Both the position numbers and the translations under genes were made by a program. Of a DNA stretch of 64,000 bases, positions 58,243 through 64,000 are shown piece after piece. The DNA lies in assembly GCA_030762175.1 (NCBI GenBank), contig CM060843.1:115287369-115351368 (forward strand). The letters are read 5' to 3'. Below the pieces are notes generated by a model. The model was not told the origin of the DNA, did not search any database, and saw nothing but the letters and a program-made list of their open reading frames with translations. This stretch comes from Metallyticus violacea. Taxonomy: Eukaryota; Arthropoda; Insecta; Mantodea; Metallyticidae. Every line of letters starts with the position of its first letter. Position 1 is the first letter of the stretch.

Positions 58243-59531
58243 GATAGGCTATCAACCCAGCTAAAAGTTATATGTTTATATTTGAAATCTTCACATTTTA
58301 AATGATAAATTATGTAAAATTTAAGGTAGGTAACAGACAAACCACTGTTTGTTAAATGCAAACATTTTCAACATATTCAAAAGAGTTTGGATGAAATATT
58401 TCGTATTTTTATACATTACTCCGTTTATATATGGTTGAGGATATTGGTGCACGCTTACTGTAATATTTTAGATGTAATATTAAAGGAATACTAAGTACTA
58501 ATGTCCATTAGTGGAATGAAATCCATTCCCAAGGGTTGCGATCCATTTATATAAGTGCATGTTTATTCATTCTTACTTTACTACTCCGAGGAATTAACGA
58601 GAGATGATCCCTCTGTGGAAAGCGCCATTTACAGAAAGTGAGTAATGCTGAAGAAGCACATTTCAGGTAGAAATGGGAGGGATAAAGTAATGCAGCTTCG
58701 ATATTTTAACTTTCTGTTAAGTTAGAAACGGTAACCTGTTGGAAGTAATCAAAGTAAAAAAGAAAAGATAATTTGATGTGAGGCTTGTCTAATCTTACTT
58801 ACATTTCTTACGCTCTATCTTCTGTAGTCATCGTACTTTCATTTATGTTCTGCTTTCTCCTTATTAGCAGTGCTCGTTTTAGCAATATGTTTACTAAAGT
58901 TCCTGCAGCACTCATTCGTTTAATAGCGCTCAACTATTTTATGCTTTGCATTACGAATTCAACAAGAGATTTAAATGCATTGCTTTCTGCATCTAGCTTT
59001 TATTCTAATTTAATTCACTAATCATAGCAGTAAATTGTATGTTTTACAACGTATTTGCTACAGCGAAGAAATTATAATTTTATAACTAACTTCTGAGTGC
59101 AATACAAATGTTAAAGTCTGATAGTAGTAGTAATGGATGTTTTATAGTACGCTTTAGAATACATTCAAATAAATACAACTGTCGCATGGGCCTTAGGGCC
59201 GTACATGCTAATGTCCTTATAACAATCAAGAGGGCTGTAAACATACATACATACATTACATACATACATACATACATTCATACATACATACATACATACA
59301 TACATACATACATACATACATACATACATACATACATACACACATATACCTATAAACATACAAATGTACAACTAGTTCGATATATTTACGTTTTATATTA
59401 ATAATTTTATATACAAATACATACGCATGAATAAAACCCTTATTCTTGATCCCCCATTTCCATTTACTCACACCCTCTCTCCAACTCCTCCCTCTTCATT
59501 ATAGCCGTTAACTTTCTTTGTCGCGTCTTCG
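57061..59531. other. Unrecognised DNA, poly-T tract and (ACAT)n array
   Basis: A T32 tract at 58207-58238 may be the A tail of a minus-strand insertion, but no element is recognised above it. A (ACAT)n array with interruptions occupies 59241-59346; frames across it are artefacts. A hydrophobic plus-strand frame at 58785-59021 matches nothing I know. Confidence 0.5.
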
Positions 59532-59860
59532 CTAGAAATATTCCCAAATTGTGTATCTCGCATGCACCAACACTTCTCGGCAAATGTTCAAATTTCTATT
59601 AGAATTCAGAAATTGCGGTGATAAATGCTCATTTTTTAAAATTTCGGTTTCCCCGCAATCAGCCAAAATATGCCTCCAGGCATCGCTTTCTCCGCACAAT
59701 GGGCAAATTCTTTGCCCGAAAACATTAACTGTTTTGTTTCGTTTCCAAGCCCCTAATCTGAACCATGCAAGACGCTTCTTTCTTCTCTGCCACAGATATC
59801 TAGACATTCCCCACTTTCCCACACCGGGTTTATTTGAGCCTGCAGGTTAAGCGATACTTT
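59532..59860 (-). mobile_element. Non-LTR retrotransposon C-terminal fragment with intact cysteine cluster
   Basis: A 96-codon minus-strand frame contains RLAWFRLGAWKRNK, then RICPLCGESDAWRHILADC, an intact C-x2-C-x7-H-x4-C cluster, then about 40 residues to a stop. This arrangement is the end of the second ORF of several non-LTR retrotransposon groups. The frame is open throughout. Upstream sequence above about 59860 no longer resembles the element, so it is a 5'-truncated or rearranged fragment from a family different from the one at 56.7-57.1 kb. Confidence 0.8.
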
Positions 59861-60141
59861 TTTTGCGCATTGAGACAAAATTTTAAATCTGATAAGAAAT
59901 ATTACATATGTAGGAAATTTCTATGAATAAATTAGTTCTTTCATTGGAAAATTACATATTTCATCAATCTTTTTCATCGCCTTTATTGGTAATAAAAGTC
60001 ACAAATCAGTGTCTTTCTTCTTTGAATAAAGATCTCTTTACAAATTTAAAGGATTAATATGGGCTGTTTACAGTGGTAAATTGTATATTATATACTAAGT
60101 TATATTGCGTACTGGTTAATGGTGACACTACTGACAACATC
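59861..60141. other. Short unrecognised spacer
   Basis: AT-rich, nothing recognised. Confidence 0.5.
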
Positions 60142-60150
60142 ATCTGAATC

Positions 60151-60431
60151 TCATTTTAATAGTGTTTTAAGACCGTTTTAATTACTGAGGCACCACAGGC
60201 GGTGAACACTAATGATACATGAGTTGTAATCATATATTGGGAAAGGAATTTTTAAGGAAGGAAACGTTCCAGGCCTAAGTTTAGGGTATCTCTCCGGCAT
60301 TTGCCATTTATGAGGACTAAGGAAAAACCTGGAAAAAAAATCAGTCAGGGAGGACGGTCCTGGCGGGATTCGAACACCAGACCTGCCGCTCACGAGTCCG
60401 CGCCTTAACGACCTCGGCCACCCTTGGCGGT
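60151..60431 (-). mobile_element. SINE-B copy 8, full length
   Basis: Complete copy on the minus strand: head (GCCAAGGGTGGCCGAGGTCG), B-box region (GGTGTTCGAATCC), body with GGTTTTTCCTTAGTCCTC and tail (CGCCTGTGGTGCCTCAGTAA). A 9-bp repeat ATCTGAATC at 60142-60150 and 60432-60440 is a probable target-site duplication. Confidence 0.9.
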
Positions 60432-60440
60432 ATCTGAATC

Positions 60441-62926
60441 GATGAAGTTTTCTTCAGTAGTGACAGTATTTTCAACTCCAATAATAAATACAAATGGAGT
60501 CGGAAAAATTCACATGCCTAATATGGAAAAAAACACCAGGTACGAAGGGTTATTAATATATGAGCCGGTATTCTCGCTACCAGAATAGCGCGACTCACAT
60601 ACTTTCGGAGAAATTAAAGGATGTATGAAGTTTTCCTTAAGGATGTTTCTCGAAGTTCTTGGTAGAAATTTCTCTATCTGAATGATGGAGCATGCCCTCA
60701 CTACAATCCTGAAGCTAGAAGGTAGGCGAATAGAAAGAACATCTCCCAATAGTTGGATTAGCAGAGGCCGACTGATGCATATACCGATTTTAACACTCTG
60801 GCTATTATCCTGAAAGATTCGGCCAACCGACAGCCTATTGATAGTTCCTTAGGCTTTTCGAACATCACTTGCAAACGCCTAACTACATGTTTGCATAATA
60901 GATTTCTAATTTCTCACTCAACAATTTCATCTCAAATGACCGGCCACCGAGTACCTTGTAGTACCTACCTTGTCTAATGAAATAAATGTGGTTGGTTGAT
61001 TGTTATGTTAATAAAATGGTTAATCTGTCGGTCTTTGCACAGTTGTTTATTGTTTGGTGCACATTGATGACATTTGGTTTAGAGATAATATGTTCTAAGG
61101 GATTGCATAAATAATATTCAACAAATGTTATCAAAGAAGAAAGCGTTTGAACCGAAAGTCCTAAATATTAAACGTGATTCGTAACTCCCATAAATTTAAT
61201 TGACTAAAAGCATGTTCCATCTAGATTTTAGGAGCCGCTCGGAAAAATTTAGATACTGCATTAAGGATATGTCGCATTAAAAAATTATGTAGTTTAAAAA
61301 CGCCAGAACATTCTTGGATTGTGCTGTAATCCTAAAATAAATTGTTTACGTTTAATTAAAAAATCTGAAAGCAAAACTTTTCAAGAGAGGAGGAATATTT
61401 TAATATTTTTTCTCATATAATTCATATAACACGAATTTTGTAACGTTTTAAAGATCAAGATAAACGAATACAGTTAAATAGTTGTGTTAAATTGACCTGG
61501 AGCTCAACAGCATTGACATGTACCTGGTCTTTATTTTCTCAGGTTAAGGAAATTTCTGTTTATTCAAACTATTCCGATATCCTAGCTCAGTTTAGAAAAC
61601 AGTGCCTGAGTTACAGTGTTGAATGCTTTATTTTCGACTTAGATTGTTCTTGAGATTGGTTATCGACGCAATGAAAGACAAGAGAGTTTTTTAATTATTT
61701 GGCAGCGGAGAAAGACGAGTACATAATGCTTCCTGTAGATAGGTAACGTTAAGTAATTCGATATAAGAGTTTGTAACGCTACTAGAAATGTTATTTATAT
61801 TTCGAAACATTTCCTTTAGTTTTACAGAACAATTTTATTTCTAGCTTAACAAGAAGACAATCGTGGTTTTTAAATTGGAATTTATTTAGTAAATGCGCAA
61901 TACGCTTTCTTTTTCGTATTTGGAAAAGTTTTGAAATAGAGGAAAGGCAATAGAAAGTTCGAAATACTAAAACAGAGCCGGCAAACTGGCAATTCCGGCA
62001 TGGGCTTGGGGTTTTCCTGTACGCAATGCGTCACAGGCGTATCAGATGCTTCTGACAGACTCTCATTATCCCGACGTTTGTCGCTTTACATTTATAATAC
62101 TGAGCTGACATAAAAACGGATGCCATATTTTTAGCTGTTTTGAAAAATGGACTGTGGTATTTTTCGTTGGATCGTCCGTCATAGGGAGATCACACTTATC
62201 CCTTTTCAATTCTATGTTGTGGGTAGCAGCCACGGAAGGTTTATCGCTTGTTCGAGTTCGAGTCCCGTTATTTTGAATGGCCTCTTCAAACATTTTCTGA
62301 AATTATTGACTTGAATAAAGAAAAATAATCAACAAGGCAGTTTGATCAAAGCAGAATTTGAAATTGGGCGCTTTATTTTCATACAGCAAATTTATTACAA
62401 TCTGACAATAAATATCTTATATAAAAAAATCTATGCTTGGTATAGGTAAAATTAAATATACAAAAACCATTGTGATGGTAAGGCAATTGCTGGTGATAAT
62501 TAAAACCTGGAATTTTTCGTGGATTTCATTTACAACAGTCAGCAGTTGCCGGTAATGTAATATGACATTAACCGTATAGAATGTTGATTGACCAGAACCA
62601 ATCAGCACAGAGCTAAAAGTGTCCTTCAGAAGGTTAATTTTAGTATTATACTCGTACAAGTTAATTTGAATTTTGTGATGAGTATCTTGTGCATAAATTC
62701 CTAAATACAGCCCATAATTTGTGCATTGAACGTTTAAAGAAGCATGCATGCAAGTGGTCTCAGCTGTTCTCATTCGGAACATATTACAAGCGCAATTATG
62801 ATACATTTAATACAACTGTCAGTGCATTATATATGTACTATCAGAGTATTGTTCGAGATGCTAAGGTAGGTCCATACGATTCCGCCCTAACCCTTTTCTA
62901 GGTATGATAAAGACAAAAACCATATT
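60441..62926. other. Unrecognised DNA; one tRNA-like string
   Basis: At 62219-62275 GGGTAGCAGCCACGG and GAGTTCGAGTCCCG are spaced like an A box and a B box, but no stem or SINE body is recognised. Minus-strand frames at 62066-62293 and 62417-62806 have no known motif. Confidence 0.4.
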
Positions 62927-63956
62927 TCACTTTACAACATAGTTACCCTTTATTGAAATTTAATTCTCATATCTTTGAATTAGCATTTCAATCGCCCCCC
63001 AAATAGTAAGAAGTCTTGTCTGCAAAATGGGTACAAACACCATTCACCACTTCTTCGTCACACTTAAATTCCTTCCACGAAGGTCCTTCTTGACTTTTGA
63101 AAATAGAACATGGTCACTGGGAGCTAGATCTGGGCTGTAAAGTGGACGGTCAATCTCCTGGAAACTACATTTCTTAATAGCTTCCTCTGCAACCAGATCT
63201 GTACACAGGGTCGTTGTCTTTAAGAAGGAGCATACAATCACTCAGTTTTCCTCGCTTATTTTCTTTGATGGAAGCACGTAGTCTGTGTAGTAGGGCATAG
63301 TACTTCCCATTTATTGTGATGTTCCCCTCTTTGAAATCAACGAAGAGTATTCCTTCATAGTTCCAAAAGATTGTGGCCATAATTTTCTTGGTTGACTGAG
63401 TTACCTTGGCCTTTAAAGGCGGTGCTTTGCCAGGTTTACGCCACTCCATTGATTCTCTTTTGGACAACGGATCATAACAGAGGATCATAGTTTTATCTTC
63501 TGTAACAATGGTTTGCAGAACTGCACTCTCGTTGCCACATCAGAGCTCCAAAAAGGCCTGACAACAGATGACTCGTTGTTGCTTTTGCATTGAGAAAAGA
63601 AGTCTAGACACACATCTTGCACTAACTTTGTTCATGTTTAAATTTTCATGAATAATTCGAAAACTGTTGTTGTAGAAAGGCCAAGCCTTGCTGCTATTTC
63701 TGTAACTGAGCCGCCGTGCCATAATTTCTCCTTCCACAAGAGCGATGTTTTCAGTAGTGATCTCCTAGGGCTGACCTGCACGCTCTTCGTCTTCAATGCT
63801 TTCACGACCCATTCGAAAAAGTTTGGCCCATTCTTTTACGGTAAAATATGAAGGGGGTGCTTCCTCACATACACCGTCCAATCGCTGTTTAATTCCATTT
63901 GGAGCAAGTCCTTTTGTGAAGAACGTAATAACAGCTCGACGCTCCATTTTTACCAT
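62927..63956 (-). mobile_element. mariner transposase, full length but frameshifted
   Basis: About 343 codons can be followed from ATG at 63956 to TGA at 62927, the usual mariner length. The N-terminal helix-turn-helix (MERRAVITFFTKGLAPNGIK, then YFTVKEWAKLF and GRESIEDEERAG) is followed by VTEDKTMILCYDP (first catalytic block, usually TGDETW), SMEWR, KAKVTQSTKKIMATIFW, LLKDNDPVYR (second block) and YSPDLAPSDHVLF (third block, 34 residues after the second, hence DD34D type). The end reads IEMLIQRYEN and GNYVVK. Frameshifts at about 63180-63240 and between 63490 and 63770, plus near the C-terminus, make it inactive. The 5' terminal repeat lies beyond the window. Confidence 0.92.
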
Positions 63957-64000
63957 GTTATAATCTTCTACACTTAGCCTTCTTTATGCAACAACATCTG

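Noticed and set aside
59241..59346. CRISPR-like periodic repeat
   Set aside because: A plain (ACAT)n microsatellite with no spacers.
59086..59471. Repeated YVCM- and YIHT-type frames
   Set aside because: Translation of the ACAT tetranucleotide array, not a repeat protein.

Overview
The window is AT-rich, non-coding animal DNA that I read as insect nuclear genome. It contains no intact protein-coding gene, no operon-like layout and no bacterial signal. It does contain tRNA-derived SINEs with target-site duplications, mariner and Tc1-like transposase relics, non-LTR retrotransposon fragments and many microsatellites. The SINE sequences remind me of large polyneopteran genomes (cockroach or termite type), but that is an impression from memory and the sequence here cannot prove it.

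The best supported content is transposon fossils. DNA transposons: a full-length but frameshifted mariner transposase on the minus strand at 62927-63956, running off the window end; a fragment of a related mariner at about 8543-8776; two other mariner relics at 32040-32400 and 51001-51500; and five relics of a second Tc1/mariner-superfamily type (the multicopy arthropod kind often annotated with a DUF4817 helix-turn-helix) at 25860-26420, 28538-28925, 31745-31905, 44604-45775 and 55402-55506. Non-LTR retrotransposons: a reverse-transcriptase core at 52385-52800, an RNase H plus C-terminal piece at 56716-57060, and C-terminal cysteine-cluster pieces at 18867-19060 and 59532-59860. A decayed copy of another arthropod multicopy protein family of unknown role lies at 32990-33640 on the minus strand.

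Four tRNA-derived SINE families are interleaved with these. SINE-A (about 300 bp) has six copies, four of them with perfect 11-12 bp target-site duplications. SINE-B (about 280 bp) has eight copies. SINE-C has one copy and SINE-D has two; further tRNA-like heads stand alone. Two very short 5'-truncated SINE insertions (48 bp and 64 bp) also carry perfect duplications, showing that both major families were mobilised by target-primed reverse transcription. One SINE-A copy sits inside the 44.6-45.8 kb transposase relic and so dates after it.

Layout: 1-8.5 kb is mostly unrecognised sequence with two large (AGT)n arrays; 8.5-25.4 kb holds SINEs, one mariner fragment, one LINE tail and a degenerate tandem array; 25.8-33.7 kb is a cluster of decayed transposase and unknown coding relics; 33.7-45.8 kb carries SINE-A and SINE-C copies and the nested transposase; 49.6-60.4 kb mixes mariner, LINE and SINE remains; 62.9-64 kb is the mariner. 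The long open frames over microsatellites are artefacts. I found no clear undescribed system. The least explained items are the decaying frame at 27350-28062, the multicopy family relic at 33 kb and the degenerate arrays at 16.0-16.3 and 43.5-43.75 kb.
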